Below are positions 25,505 to 35,600 of a stretch of DNA of 64,000 bases, piece after piece. Both the position numbers and the translations under genes were made by a program. Position 1 is the stretch's first letter. Every line of letters starts with the position of its first letter. Origin of the DNA: Pseudobutyrivibrio ruminis (GTDB taxonomy: Bacteria; Bacillota; Clostridia; Lachnospirales; Lachnospiraceae); the NCBI GenBank assembly GCA_015057315.1, contig SVER01000007.1:1-64000 (forward strand), read 5' to 3'. The notes under the pieces are model-generated. The model was not told the origin of the DNA. It saw nothing but the letters and a program-made list of their open reading frames with translations, and did not search any database.

Positions 25505-26446
25505 ATGTTTTTGCTTAGCAGGTTGGTGCTATTGCCTATAATGGCAACAGTGCTTGTATCTCCAAATGTGAATATAGACTACGAAGGCTCGGTAAGTCCT
25601 TATGATGGTTCACCTGTAGAACAGGAGGAAATTACTCAGGTTCAGTTCGTAAAAATACCTGATGGAAGTACCTACGACAGGAACAGCCATACCTTTAATT
25701 ATTCTGTAGCAGGCTACGATGAACCTGTGATTTCGACGGTTGCAAATGGAATGATAGTAACAGACAGTGTATCTGTTACAGTTCCAAATGATATGGAGGC
25801 TGTCCTATATCGTGACGGTGAAAAGCTTACAGGTGTGGATATGGCTGAGATTAAGGATACTGGCAGTTATTCTTTAGTAGCTGCAGGCCTTGAGTCCAAC
25901 AAGCAGGTGCTGTCCTTTGATATTGTTGGAAGTAAAACAGGTAAGATTTCTTCTTACACCCTGCCAGAGGGATTCACTATTCAAAGCGTGATGATTGATG
26001 GTGCCACTCAGGCTCCCAACTACAGCAGAACAGTGGATTTGTCCAAAGAAGGGGATTACGCCATCACATACAGATGTACCTCTACGGCGGTTAATTATAA
26101 CCTGAATGTTTATATAGATCACACTCCTCCAGAGGTGGAGTTCGAAGGGCTTAAAGGGCGTGTGGCTAATGGGCCTGTTAAGATAACAGGAATGCAGGAT
26201 GATTATTACGTAACGGTTATTTTTAATAACGAAGAGGTGAAAGCTCCTTCAAATGGAGAGCTTCGTACAGTAGGTGATTATATGGTTACAGTGTATGATG
26301 ATGCACAAAATTCTGTAACCAAGGAATTTACCATAAGAATGTATTTGAACATGCAAGGCGGAATATTTGTTGGGCTTGCAATAATCCTGATTGCCTCAGC
26401 AGGAACCTATATGTATGTTTCTAGGAAAAGATTGAGGGTGCGTTAG
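25505..26446 (+). CDS. Membrane-anchored extracellular protein with Ig-like segments
   Basis: This 313-residue protein has a short hydrophobic N-terminus (signal or anchor), a beta-rich outer region and a C-terminal membrane helix (IFVGLAIILIASAGTYMYV) followed by a basic tail. The segment around DGEKLTGVDMAEIKDTGSYSLVAAG and the later GPVKITGMQDDYYVTVIFNNEEV look like Ig-type beta-sandwiches of bacterial surface proteins. It should display its domains on the outer face of the membrane. It lies between the coupling ATPase and the VirB6-like gene and is probably part of the outer scaffold of the machine. Confidence 0.72.
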   Translation: MFLLSRLVLLPIMATVLVSPNVNIDYEGSVSPYDGSPVEQEEITQVQFVKIPDGSTYDRNSHTFNYSVAGYDEPVISTVANGMIVTDSVSVTVPNDMEAVLYRDGEKLTGVDMAEIKDTGSYSLVAAGLESNKQVLSFDIVGSKTGKISSYTLPEGFTIQSVMIDGATQAPNYSRTVDLSKEGDYAITYRCTSTAVNYNLNVYIDHTPPEVEFEGLKGRVANGPVKITGMQDDYYVTVIFNNEEVKAPSNGELRTVGDYMVTVYDDAQNSVTKEFTIRMYLNMQGGIFVGLAIILIASAGTYMYVSRKRLRVR

Positions 26447-26447
26447 T

Positions 26448-28334
26448 ATGAGTCTTAACCCAATTGATTGGTTTAAAGAAGGATTAAATTATTTCCTTTA
26501 TAATTTCGTCTATGTTTTGTTTTATTACCTGGAAATAGGAATATGCATGTTCATAGACTGGATTCAGGAGCTGATGGATATTTTTTCGGGAACAGCCCAG
26601 GTTAGCTCTAGTAGTGATTATTTGATAAATATCTTTTTCTCAAACGGGGCTATTACAGGTGTTTATTGGGGAATGGCTGCAATAGGTGTAGTTTTAGCAT
26701 TTCTCTTTGCAATTATTTCTGTTATTAGAAAAACATTCGATTCCTATGAAAAGGTTAAGATGTCCTTTGGACAGATTTTTACAAACCTGCTAAAAAGCAT
26801 ACTTTTGATGCTGGGTTTGAATATTGGAATGTCTGTAATCATCATGGGTACAAACGTATTGATGCAGCAGGTGGTTTACGTGTTTGACCATGCAGATGAG
26901 CTTAGTAACGGGAAAGACAAGATAGAGTTCACAGACGAGCATTATGCTGCTATGGCTAGAATTTTTAACACCATTGGTAATTATTCTTTGAACCCTTCTT
27001 ACAAGAACAGATACAATATTAATTCTTGCTATAACGATATTAGAACTGATTTGAATTATTTGGCAGATCAGGGTGTATTTGATTTCTATTATGAAACAGT
27101 TGATGATAAAAATAATGTGATAGTTACCTGGCAATCTCTGCTTCAGGAAGTTGCTAATGCAGAGGATTATACCAAAGAGATTCCAGTGGATGTATATAAC
27201 GAAGGTGTTTCAAATGCCCTTTATGATGTTATGGATGCATTGAAGAATAATTCATCCATTCCAGTATTGCAGTCTTACGAGAGAATAGAAACACATAATA
27301 GCAGTAAGGTAAAGCTGGGCAAGGTGCTGTTCTTGATTGGAACCATGGGTAATGGAATAGATGCCGCTGCCAAGAATGATGTATATAATGAACACCCTAA
27401 ACTTGATGACCCTGTTAGAGCTCCTTTCTACAGGGAAGTAAAGAATGTATATAAGCTTGGTGATGTAAATAAGTCTTTTGATATAGCTTTGCACAAAACA
27501 AACTATCTCATAGTATATATAGCAGGTGCAATGATGTTATTTAACATGGGTATAGTTATAGTCAATTGTGTTGCGCGTATTTTTAACCTGCTGTTTTTGT
27601 ATGTAATAGCTCCACCTGTATTTGCAGTATTGCCGCTGGATGATGGAGGCAAATTAAAGCAGTGGACCACAGCCTTTTTGGTACAGGCTTTTTCCGTATT
27701 TGCCACAGTGATTTCCATGAGAATATATCTTATATTCTTACCTGTTATCCTTGATCCAGGGCTTACATTATCCCAAAACGTGATTGTGGATATGGTGGGA
27801 CGAGTTATTCTTATTTTTGCAGGTTTGGAAGCTATATCTAAGGCCAATGGTATTCTTACAGGTATTTTGGCTGATAATGCAGGATGGCAGTCTATTTCAG
27901 CTGGTGATATGTCTAATTACTTCAAGGGAAGCCTGGCAGGTTCTATGCTTGCACGTACCACAGCTACTGTTAATAGAACACCTCTAAAGATCTTAGGTGG
28001 TGCCAAGCTATCACATAAGATTACAGGCTCGGGAGATAATAGTAAGTATACTGGAGGCGTCCTTGGATTTGCGATGCGGTTACCAGGAGCATTTACCGGT
28101 CACACAGTCAGTGGAGCTAAAAAGGGTATAAAGGATGATGGCAAGATGATTAACTATATGAAAGGTGGCTCTAATGGTGGTCAAGCATCTGGAGGCGGTG
28201 CTGCTGGAGGCGCTGGTAAAGGATCTTCTGGTGGCGGTGCTGCTGGAGACGCTGGTAGAGGACCTTCTGGTGGTTCTTCGTCAGAAGGCAGGGAAGCAGC
28301 AATTCCGCCACAGCAAAGAAATATGGGTGGTTGA
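26448..28334 (+). CDS. VirB6/TrbL-like polytopic channel protein
   Basis: The 628-residue protein has six or seven membrane helices: two at residues ~10-40 and ~65-90, one at ~115-140, then a set at ~345-480 that includes VNCVARIFNLLFLYVIAPPVF and the nearby DDGGKLKQWTTAFLVQAFSV. That last combination is typical of VirB6/TrbL proteins, which line the inner-membrane channel. A long loop (~150-340) lies between the helix groups. The C-terminal 60 residues are Gly/Ala/Ser-rich and repetitive. It begins one base after the preceding stop and is followed 45 bases later by the VirB4 gene, the usual gene order. Confidence 0.82.
   Translation: MSLNPIDWFKEGLNYFLYNFVYVLFYYLEIGICMFIDWIQELMDIFSGTAQVSSSSDYLINIFFSNGAITGVYWGMAAIGVVLAFLFAIISVIRKTFDSYEKVKMSFGQIFTNLLKSILLMLGLNIGMSVIIMGTNVLMQQVVYVFDHADELSNGKDKIEFTDEHYAAMARIFNTIGNYSLNPSYKNRYNINSCYNDIRTDLNYLADQGVFDFYYETVDDKNNVIVTWQSLLQEVANAEDYTKEIPVDVYNEGVSNALYDVMDALKNNSSIPVLQSYERIETHNSSKVKLGKVLFLIGTMGNGIDAAAKNDVYNEHPKLDDPVRAPFYREVKNVYKLGDVNKSFDIALHKTNYLIVYIAGAMMLFNMGIVIVNCVARIFNLLFLYVIAPPVFAVLPLDDGGKLKQWTTAFLVQAFSVFATVISMRIYLIFLPVILDPGLTLSQNVIVDMVGRVILIFAGLEAISKANGILTGILADNAGWQSISAGDMSNYFKGSLAGSMLARTTATVNRTPLKILGGAKLSHKITGSGDNSKYTGGVLGFAMRLPGAFTGHTVSGAKKGIKDDGKMINYMKGGSNGGQASGGGAAGGAGKGSSGGGAAGDAGRGPSGGSSSEGREAAIPPQQRNMGG
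28194..28271 (+). repeat. 39-base tandem repeat in the VirB6-like gene
   Basis: Two adjacent 39-base units (28194-28232 and 28233-28271) differ at a few positions and code for a GGGAAG-type glycine-rich tail. Unit length is a multiple of three, so copy number can change without frameshift. Confidence 0.8.
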
Positions 28335-28379
28335 TACATTAGTTTGATATTTACTTAGTGATAAACGGTAGGATAAAAC

Positions 28380-31300
28380 ATGAGACTTATACCAGGAAAG
28401 ACTAAAGTAAAAATTGAATTATTCAAGGGTATAACTCTAGGCGATGTTGTAGTTGTTGCTATCGCCTTAGCTTTGATTGCCTTAGTTTGCCTGTCATCTA
28501 TACCGGGAAAGCTGTATATTGCGGTGGTACTTCTTGCACTAGGTGGAATATTAGTATTTAGACTGGACGAAGAGCCTACTTATGTTCTGGTTATTAATGC
28601 TTTAAAATATTTGTCATTTTCAAGAAGATATTTTCGTGTATATAACGACGAACATCTAATGGCAAAGGCATTAGGAACTGAAAAGGAGTTGTATTTAAAG
28701 GAACTTCAGGAGAAGATGAAGGAAGACCCTCTCCTTGAAATGTCTGAAAAGGAGAGAAAAAAAGCTGAGAAGAAGCTTTTCAAGGAAGAAAACAAAATCC
28801 TAAAGAACAAGGAATCCACGGACGAACAAAAAAATGCTGTATGGCTGGCGAGAGCCAAAAGAAGCGAGTTAAATAAAAAGAGAAAGCAGGAAGCAAAGGA
28901 CGAAAAAGAGGAAAACTTTATAGAGGATATCATTCCTTTTACAGGAGTGTCAGATGGATTTGTGGAATATGATGGGAAGTACTACGGCACCATTATCGAA
29001 ATAAGCCCTGTAGAATTTAGATTCTATAGCAAGCTAAGACGAGATGCAGCTATAGAGGATCATTTTGGTAAAATTCTTAGGTCTCTTAGAGATGATTATG
29101 CTTTTAACATAGTAAAAATTGAGCGGCCTGTCATATATGAGGAATACTTAGATAAGGAATACGACAAGCTGGATGCACTGAAGGCATCTTATGAAAACGG
29201 ACTCCTTACAGAAGAAGAATTACAGGCAAGAGTAGAAATACAATACGATAGAATATATGCCCTAAGGGATATATGCTACGACCACAAGGTGGTACAGCCA
29301 TTTTATTACATAGTGTTATTTAACAGTGATAAGCGCCAGTTATCAGTGGAGACTGATACGGCGCTAGTTGAGTTACAAGAGGGTGAACTGACCCCACGTC
29401 GCCTTACAGACACCAAGGAAATATGTGTTTTTCTTAAATATACAAACAGTATAGATTTTGAAGAAAGGGATATAGACAAGCTGGATGAAGAGGATTACAT
29501 GGCTTGGGCTATGCCTGAAAATGTTCAATTTACCACTAAAAATGCTGTAATCAACAAGATAGTTACACACCAGCTTCGTGTATCTAATTACCCAACCTCT
29601 GTGGGAGATGCATGGCTTGCTGGTGTTATGTCCATACCAGGAACCAAGGTGGTTGTTAAATGTACACCTATGGATAGAATTTCAGCAGTTAAGGCAATAG
29701 ACCGTTCTTTAGCTGAACTTCGCGGTCAGTATTCAACCACAAGTGTGGATTCTAAGTTACTTGAATTAGAAGAGCATATCCAAACATTAAGTGAGCTTTT
29801 AGTAACCCTGCAGCAGGATAACGAAGCTTTACTTACTGTGAATATTTATATTTCTATGTACGATTCTGTTAAGACGGCCATAGGTACCGCGGACAATTCT
29901 GTAAAGGATTCCCTTCTTCCTGTTATTTCTGATATGAAAAAAATTGTTACCAGAAGCTGGCAGGAGGCAGGTATGCGCCTTAATCCAATGGATTTTGTGC
30001 AGCTTCAGGCATTTATAGGTTCCCAGGTTTCTGCCTATGACCCATTTATTAAAGAGGGTAGAGGTATACCAGCTAATACTATTGCTGCCATGTATCCTTG
30101 GATTTATGCAAATATTTCTGATGAAGGCGGTATGCGCCTTGGTGAGCAGGCAGGGGTTCCTGTATTTATCGATTTCTTTAGAAGAGATTCAGAACGTGTT
30201 AATTCTAACATGGTTATCATAGGTAAATCCGGTGCTGGTAAATCCTATGGAACCAAATCCATTCTTGTGAATATGGCTTCTGAGGATGCTAAGATTTTCA
30301 TCCTTGACCCTGAGAATGAATATATGGAGCTTGCAGAGAATCTTCACGGCAAGGTAATAAATGTGGGCAATGCATCCCAGGGAAGGCTTAATCCATTCCA
30401 GATTATTACGGCCTTAGAGGATGACGAGACAGATGAAGAAAACTCAAGCACCAGCTTTGCAACTCATTTACAATTTTTGGAAGAGTTTTTCAAGCAGATA
30501 TTGCCTGATATAGACAAGGAAGCCTTGGAATACCTGAATTCATTGTTGGAGAGAACCTATGCCAACAAGGGCATAATGGCAGAGACTCCATTATCAGGTC
30601 TTACTCCAAAGGATTATCCAATATTTGATGATTTGTATGATGTAATACTTGCAGAGTTTCAGCGCACTGACAACCAGTATCTGCGCAGCATGCTACAGAC
30701 TCTTATTAACTATGTATCCAAGTTTTCTACTGGAGGCAGAAACGCCAATATATGGAATGGTCCATCCAGCATTACCACAGAAGAAAACTTTACAGTATTT
30801 AATTTTCAATCTTTATTATCAAATAGAAACCAGACAATAGCTAATGCACAGATGCTTTTGGTTTTGAAATATATTGATAACGAGATTATTAAAAACCGTG
30901 ACTATAATCGTAAATACGGATTAAACAGAAAGATTGTAGTAGTTATTGATGAGGCACATGTATTTATAGATACAAAGTTCCCAATTGCCCTTGATTTTAT
31001 GTTCCAGCTGGCTAAGCGTATCCGTAAATATAACGGTATGCAAATAGTAATTACCCAAAACGTAAAAGATTTTGTAGGTAGTGAGGAGATAGCCAGAAAA
31101 TCTACAGCAATCATCAATGCATGCCAGTATAGCTTTATATTTGGCTTAGCTCCAAACGATATGGATGATTTGTGCAAGCTCTATGAAAAGGCCGGTGGAA
31201 TAAACGAAATAGAGCAGGAACAAATTCTTAATGCACCAAGAGGTCAGGCATTTACTATTATGGGGCCAAGCAGCCGTTCAACATTCATGGTATCTGTGCC

Positions 31301-32279
31301 AGATACTATGGTGGAAATGTTTGAAAAGCCAGGCTATGTAAGTAGATATTTTACAGGAATTGGTGGAGACAAAAACTGGGAAGATTTTGTTGGAGATAGC
31401 AGAGCACTCCATGAAGAAAATGCCAGAGTTCATGCTATTGCAAAGAATGTGGAAGAAATTATTGAATCTAGTAGAAAGCCATCATTCCACTTTGAAGAAA
31501 TATCAGCAGACGAAGCAGACCGTATTGAGATGCTTGAGGAAGCAAAAGAATTTACATTTGAGGAGCTGGAGCCTGAAATAGAGAAAGTGCCAGATGATAT
31601 TGAGCCTAAGGTTGCAGCTTCATCTGAGGAGCCTGAAAAAGAAGTGCAACCTGTGACTCAGGCTGCGGGTATTCCTATTAACTTAAACGAAATGCTGCAG
31701 CTGATTCGCTCAGAGGTTAGAAGAGAGCTTGAACTTGAGCGTTTATCAGAGCAGTCGGTTAAGCAGGATGATATTGTTCAAAAGCAGGATGATACATTCT
31801 TTAAAGAGCCTGAAGAACTTGATGAGGAGCTGTTTGAAGGCTTTGATGAAGATGAAGAGCTTGAAGAAGAGATTCCAGAAGAAATTCCAGAAGAAATCCA
31901 AGAAGATGAATCAATGGAGGATGATATGGAAGAAAATGAAATCTTTGACATTGGTAAAATACTTGGTGAAGAAGAGGATGATAGTGAATCTGATGAATCA
32001 AGTGAATTTGATTTAGATGAATCTGACGAGGACAATGAAGAAGATGAATCTGATGATGAGGAAGATGAAGACGAAGATGAGGATCAAGATGATGATGGCT
32101 TAGATTATGATGAAGAATTTAGCTTTGATTTAATGACACTACTGGACGAGCAGCTTAAGTCATACAACCAGATGAATATTGTAGAGCGAATGGAAGAAAT
32201 AGACGTTATGACTTTGGAAATCACAGTAGAGGATTTGGCAGCCTATGTTAAAGATATGAGAAAAAGAAGAGGAGCGTAA
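28380..32279 (+). CDS. virB4: PrgI-VirB4 fusion ATPase with acidic tail
   Basis: The 1299-residue protein joins two machine parts. Residues 1-85 resemble a PrgI/VirB3-like unit: a short basic start, two membrane helices and a cytoplasmic YLSFSRRYFR end. A charged coiled linker follows, then the VirB4/TraE ATPase with Walker A GKSGAGKS from Gly615, an FILDPENEY motif, Walker B VVVIDEAHVF at Asp857-Glu858, and a TQNVKDF stretch. It should power assembly and substrate transfer. From about residue 1060 to 1250 the tail is extremely rich in Glu and Asp. The family is usually 600-850 residues, so the fusion and tail account for the extra length. Confidence 0.93.
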   Translation: MRLIPGKTKVKIELFKGITLGDVVVVAIALALIALVCLSSIPGKLYIAVVLLALGGILVFRLDEEPTYVLVINALKYLSFSRRYFRVYNDEHLMAKALGTEKELYLKELQEKMKEDPLLEMSEKERKKAEKKLFKEENKILKNKESTDEQKNAVWLARAKRSELNKKRKQEAKDEKEENFIEDIIPFTGVSDGFVEYDGKYYGTIIEISPVEFRFYSKLRRDAAIEDHFGKILRSLRDDYAFNIVKIERPVIYEEYLDKEYDKLDALKASYENGLLTEEELQARVEIQYDRIYALRDICYDHKVVQPFYYIVLFNSDKRQLSVETDTALVELQEGELTPRRLTDTKEICVFLKYTNSIDFEERDIDKLDEEDYMAWAMPENVQFTTKNAVINKIVTHQLRVSNYPTSVGDAWLAGVMSIPGTKVVVKCTPMDRISAVKAIDRSLAELRGQYSTTSVDSKLLELEEHIQTLSELLVTLQQDNEALLTVNIYISMYDSVKTAIGTADNSVKDSLLPVISDMKKIVTRSWQEAGMRLNPMDFVQLQAFIGSQVSAYDPFIKEGRGIPANTIAAMYPWIYANISDEGGMRLGEQAGVPVFIDFFRRDSERVNSNMVIIGKSGAGKSYGTKSILVNMASEDAKIFILDPENEYMELAENLHGKVINVGNASQGRLNPFQIITALEDDETDEENSSTSFATHLQFLEEFFKQILPDIDKEALEYLNSLLERTYANKGIMAETPLSGLTPKDYPIFDDLYDVILAEFQRTDNQYLRSMLQTLINYVSKFSTGGRNANIWNGPSSITTEENFTVFNFQSLLSNRNQTIANAQMLLVLKYIDNEIIKNRDYNRKYGLNRKIVVVIDEAHVFIDTKFPIALDFMFQLAKRIRKYNGMQIVITQNVKDFVGSEEIARKSTAIINACQYSFIFGLAPNDMDDLCKLYEKAGGINEIEQEQILNAPRGQAFTIMGPSSRSTFMVSVPDTMVEMFEKPGYVSRYFTGIGGDKNWEDFVGDSRALHEENARVHAIAKNVEEIIESSRKPSFHFEEISADEADRIEMLEEAKEFTFEELEPEIEKVPDDIEPKVAASSEEPEKEVQPVTQAAGIPINLNEMLQLIRSEVRRELELERLSEQSVKQDDIVQKQDDTFFKEPEELDEELFEGFDEDEELEEEIPEEIPEEIQEDESMEDDMEENEIFDIGKILGEEEDDSESDESSEFDLDESDEDNEEDESDDEEDEDEDEDQDDDGLDYDEEFSFDLMTLLDEQLKSYNQMNIVERMEEIDVMTLEITVEDLAAYVKDMRKRRGA

Positions 32280-32282
32280 AAG

Positions 32283-32582
32283 ATGGATATTAAGCTAGTG
32301 GATCGTGGAGAAGAAGGAGAATTAATCCTATCAGGAAAGCTTGATGCTACAAGTGCACCACCTACAGAAGAAGTGTTTATGAAGACAGCAGCAAGATTTA
32401 CTAACATTACACTTAATCTGAAGAATTTACAATATGTGTCTTCAGCAGGACTTCGAGTTATAAAGAGGCTGTATCTAGAGGTAAGGAAAAATGGAGGCGA
32501 GCTTACAGTATGTAATGTTTCGGATTATGTAATGGAAGTGTTTGAGATGATAGGCTTTGCCACCATATTGAATTTTAAGTAG
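32283..32582 (+). CDS. STAS-domain anti-sigma factor antagonist (RsbV/SpoIIAA type)
   Basis: This 99-residue protein is a single STAS domain. The phosphorylation loop is YVSSAGLRVIKR; Ser54 aligns with the Ser that RsbW-type kinases modify. In partner switching the unphosphorylated form binds the kinase and frees its other partner. It begins three bases after the VirB4 stop, so it is made together with the machine. The matching kinase (46053-46454) and two PP2C phosphatases (48882, 50447) are in the same block. The target set free by the switch is not identified. Confidence 0.92.
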   Translation: MDIKLVDRGEEGELILSGKLDATSAPPTEEVFMKTAARFTNITLNLKNLQYVSSAGLRVIKRLYLEVRKNGGELTVCNVSDYVMEVFEMIGFATILNFK

Positions 32583-32617
32583 TAATTGTATGCAGGGGAT
32601 GAGTTAGGGTTTTTACT

Positions 32618-35600
32618 ATGGGAAATAGCTTTTTGAGGGAAAGTAAAAATAAAGATTTTATTATAAGATTATTGGCTATGATAATGGCAATAGTCTTATT
32701 TGTGTGTGCCATCCCTTCTAGTAAAGTATACGCTACTGAGCAACAATCTACAGAAATAGAAGAAACAACAGAAGAGACAGCAGAAGAAGCAGGAGAAAAT
32801 ACAACAGAAAATGCAACAGAAGAAGCAGCAGAAGGAGAAACAGAAGTTGAGTCTTCTAATCAGGTAGACAATATAGTTAAAAATGCTCCATGGGAAACAG
32901 ATACAGTAACAGGAAGCAGTGATCCTACACTTCCTGCACCGGATATTAAGGATATGATTGCTGGTACAAAATCTGTACCTGCTGAAGAGAATCTGTATGT
33001 GCTTACAGTGGCAACAGGAATCAAAGCAGGTGATTGTGTACATTATTTTGCTGTGCGCTATACAGATAATAATGGCGCAAATCGTACTAAGTATATCTTC
33101 CCACACCAGGATGCTTTTCAAACAAGCTATAAATACATGAATGAAAAGGGTGGAGAAAATGCTGCTGGAAGGAAGCGCCATGAGATTCTTAATTCACTAG
33201 GCTATAGCATTGGTGAGCCTACAGAACCAACAGCCTTGGCCCCATGGTCTGTGGATGAATACTTATTCAAGGCTCCACATGGTTTGGCTACCATAAACTG
33301 TGTAGAAGTGTTTGTAACATCTGGCTCTTGGAATGTACAGGGTGTTACTGTAAGCAAAGTAGAAACTGTAGCAGGCTATGGCGAGTATGGTTTCTATTCA
33401 GGTAAGTATTTCTTTGGCCTTGGCAAGCAGAAGCTGGCTGAATTTACCAAGAAAAAAGCCAATACAATTACCATATCAGCAAAAAGTGATTCCTTAATCG
33501 AACTGTGCGGAGATAATTCTTCATATTTTGATATTGACCCATTGAAGGAGGAGGAACCTACAGGAAATAATCCATTTGATGATTTGTATTCTATACGTAT
33601 TGATTTTGCAGATAATCAGGATGCAGGAATAGAAAGTTATCTTAGAACCTCTGCAAATGACTTGGACCCTGCCTCTGGAAATATAGTAGAGGATTTGGCA
33701 ATTCAGCTTGAGTATAAGGACAAAAACGGCTGGACCAGAAATGTGGTTATGCCAGTAGTGCTTTCAGCTATTGGGCAATATGTTGAATCAGGGGATGAGG
33801 TAAGGACTTATGGCCTTTGCCAAAGAGGAGAGACTATTGCCTTTACCGCATGTCTTCCAGAGATTTCTACAATTGTAAATACACAGCTTTATGTTGGTAC
33901 AGGTGCCACTTCAATAATCAAATCCAGCTGTGGAATAGATTATGCTTCACCTGAGGCAGCCCAGGCAAAGCAGGCTATGGCAGATTCATTGGCAAATGAT
34001 TCGGTAGCAATAGCTGGAGTGTCTATTTATGACGGCACCTGCAGATTATCAAATATAGGTGATGGAGTAGACAGTAAAACAGGCAACAGCTACAAGGCAG
34101 TCAGCACTGCTTATAGCTTCTATGCTCCTCAACCTTCAGTTTATTATACAACTACAAATGACAATGGCCTTAGAATAAGCTCTGGTTCATCAGAGAAGCT
34201 TTCTATGAAGTCATACTCATCAGAGAATCCTCTTATTGGAATTACAAATAAGAAGAATTTCTTGGTGCGCCTGCATACAGACACAATGGATCATGCCGCT
34301 ACCACGGGTGAGATTTTTGTAAAAATTAAATATAAAACTTCCAGTGGTTCCGAGCGTTCCACAGGACAATTTAATGTAAAAAGCCAGGTTCAAAGCTATA
34401 TGGGCTACTGGCCTAGCACATCTACCCCTAAGAGTGATTTTGCATATTATTACGGAGTACGTCCTGATGGCACTATCGAATTTCCGATAGAGCTGACAGA
34501 TGTAACCGCTATCACTAATATAGAGGTTTCCTTGGGAAATGGAGAAGACGATTGGCAGATGCTAGGTCTGTCAGTAGCTTATGTACCTGAGATAGGTCCT
34601 AGAAGGGTATATTTGCAACCAACATCAGCCCAGAAGGAGTCCTCTGCTTTTAGAATGGTTAGAACTTCTGAAAAAGCAGATATTCCGCCTTTCCCACTGG
34701 GACTCAAACGTCACTTTGATCCAGGTGAGGGAGATAGCTGGGATGTAGATACAGGTCAGAGTACAGGCATTGAGGAGCTGGATTATTCATCAATGCGATA
34801 TTCCATGACCTACGAACAGACTCAGCAGAATTTAGGCTTTGTTAATTCTAAGAAGACCTATGACATAACTGTAGATGTAGCAGACGATTCTGATACATCA
34901 AACACAAACGGGGATTCTGGTTCTAGCAACCAGTTCTATTTCCAGTTGCAATTTAAAAATGGAAATTCCGCTGTTGTTCTTGCAAATCAGCAGCTATCAT
35001 CTGATGGCTTCAGGGCAGGCTGTAAGGAAAACTTTTCTATCTCTGTGAATAGAGATTATGGTGCACTTACAGCTGTCAGGGTTATACCTGAGGATGTTAC
35101 GGAAGAAAGCGAGATCTTTGATAAGTTAAATATTGACCAGATAGTTGTAACCGAGCAGTCTAATGGCGGTGCTGCCATGCAGTACATTGTAGATTCGGTA
35201 GGCTGGATTGGAATAGATTATCACGATTCTGCAGAGGACAATTCTATTAAGGGTCGTGAAGGACGAATGATGTCTGACATGTCTATTAACAAATATAACG
35301 TATCTTATCAAAGACGTGTTGTTAATTTGTTATGCGAAGTTATGACTCTGCCATGGGAGATAGAAGATTATCTACAGGTAGAAGGCTCTATCAGTAGTGA
35401 TATAACCTATATTGATACAGATGGACAGCCTCAGACTATTAGCTTTGATGTAATCAGCAGAATGGCTCAGTACATGAATAAGACACCTATTTCATACGAC
35501 CCACCAGGAAATGCTGATGCTACAACACTTAGCTATTACAAGAATATGACAACGGTTTCTGATCCTGAGTGGATGTTAAGACCAAATCATACTGATAGAT

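Noticed and set aside
31778-32035. Minus-strand Ser-rich frame opposite the VirB4 tail
   Set aside because: It is the complement of the Glu/Asp repeat codons of the acidic tail and has no start signal.
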